A stretch of 21,860 bases of DNA from Acidimicrobiaceae bacterium (GTDB lineage Bacteria; Actinomycetota; Acidimicrobiia; Acidimicrobiales; UBA8592), in the NCBI GenBank assembly GCA_002724825.1, contig PBPU01000114.1, forward strand, positions 1 through 21,860, in the 5' to 3' direction. This document shows, piece after piece, positions 21,860 through 21,860 of this stretch (positions are counted from its first letter, which is position 1; each line of letters begins with the position of its first letter). The notes under the pieces are model-generated. The model was not told the origin of the DNA. It did not search any database and saw only the letters and a program-made list of their open reading frames with translations. Both the position numbers and the translations under genes were made by a program.

Positions 21860-21860
21860 A

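Overview
The window looks like part of a tailed double-stranded DNA phage (or a prophage/phage-like contig). The support is a densely packed run of small, mostly unrecognised genes on the + strand facing one enormous minus-strand gene, whose product has the character of phage 'polyvalent' internal-virion/ejection proteins: an LPD38-like C-terminal region, zincin-like domains, Gly/Ala-rich membrane-like stretches and internal duplications. No host marker is present. The host cannot be named; several + strand genes lack a Shine-Dalgarno and instead share a CCTGAATT leader directly before ATG.

Layout. (1) 1-5287, + strand: an 11-residue-repeat acidic protein, a MoxR-like AAA+ ATPase, a coiled-coil protein resembling DUF3150, a DUF2201-type metallopeptidase/VWA protein with a very long Asp/Thr/Gly linker, a 29-residue membrane peptide and a DUF6717-like protein. 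AAA+ ATPase, helical partner and VWA protein in one run suggest a chaperone-like remodelling complex. (2) 5295-7363, + strand: a (p)ppGpp-hydrolase-like HD protein, a putative ribbon-helix-helix regulator and five small genes, overlapping or nearly touching. (3) 7364-7614: a mostly non-coding convergence zone with a + strand terminator and a bidirectional terminator. (4) 7615-21859, minus strand: the 3' part of a giant gene (at least 4620 codons, running off the right edge) followed by a 28-residue membrane peptide, a 65-residue putative lipoprotein and a 17-residue Lys-Pro peptide, ending at the bidirectional terminator.

The most unusual non-coding feature is a recurring gene-boundary cassette in the left 5.4 kb. 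Six to seven bases after three stop codons stands a long hairpin whose arms differ completely in sequence between copies but are always complementary, while the loop always carries the same 15-base dyad GGACTACGGTAGTTC. In two cases it is followed by a related promoter, and in all three the next gene starts with the shared leader. A separate region (868-1026) is closed by a perfect 13-bp stem and may be a structured RNA. In the giant protein the main internal signals are a tandem duplication of roughly 850-900 residues, a 50-60 residue 'RFPD' module present three times, and a pair of zincin-like domains of which one has lost the first metal-binding histidine.

All functional calls are from reading the sequence; no database search was possible.
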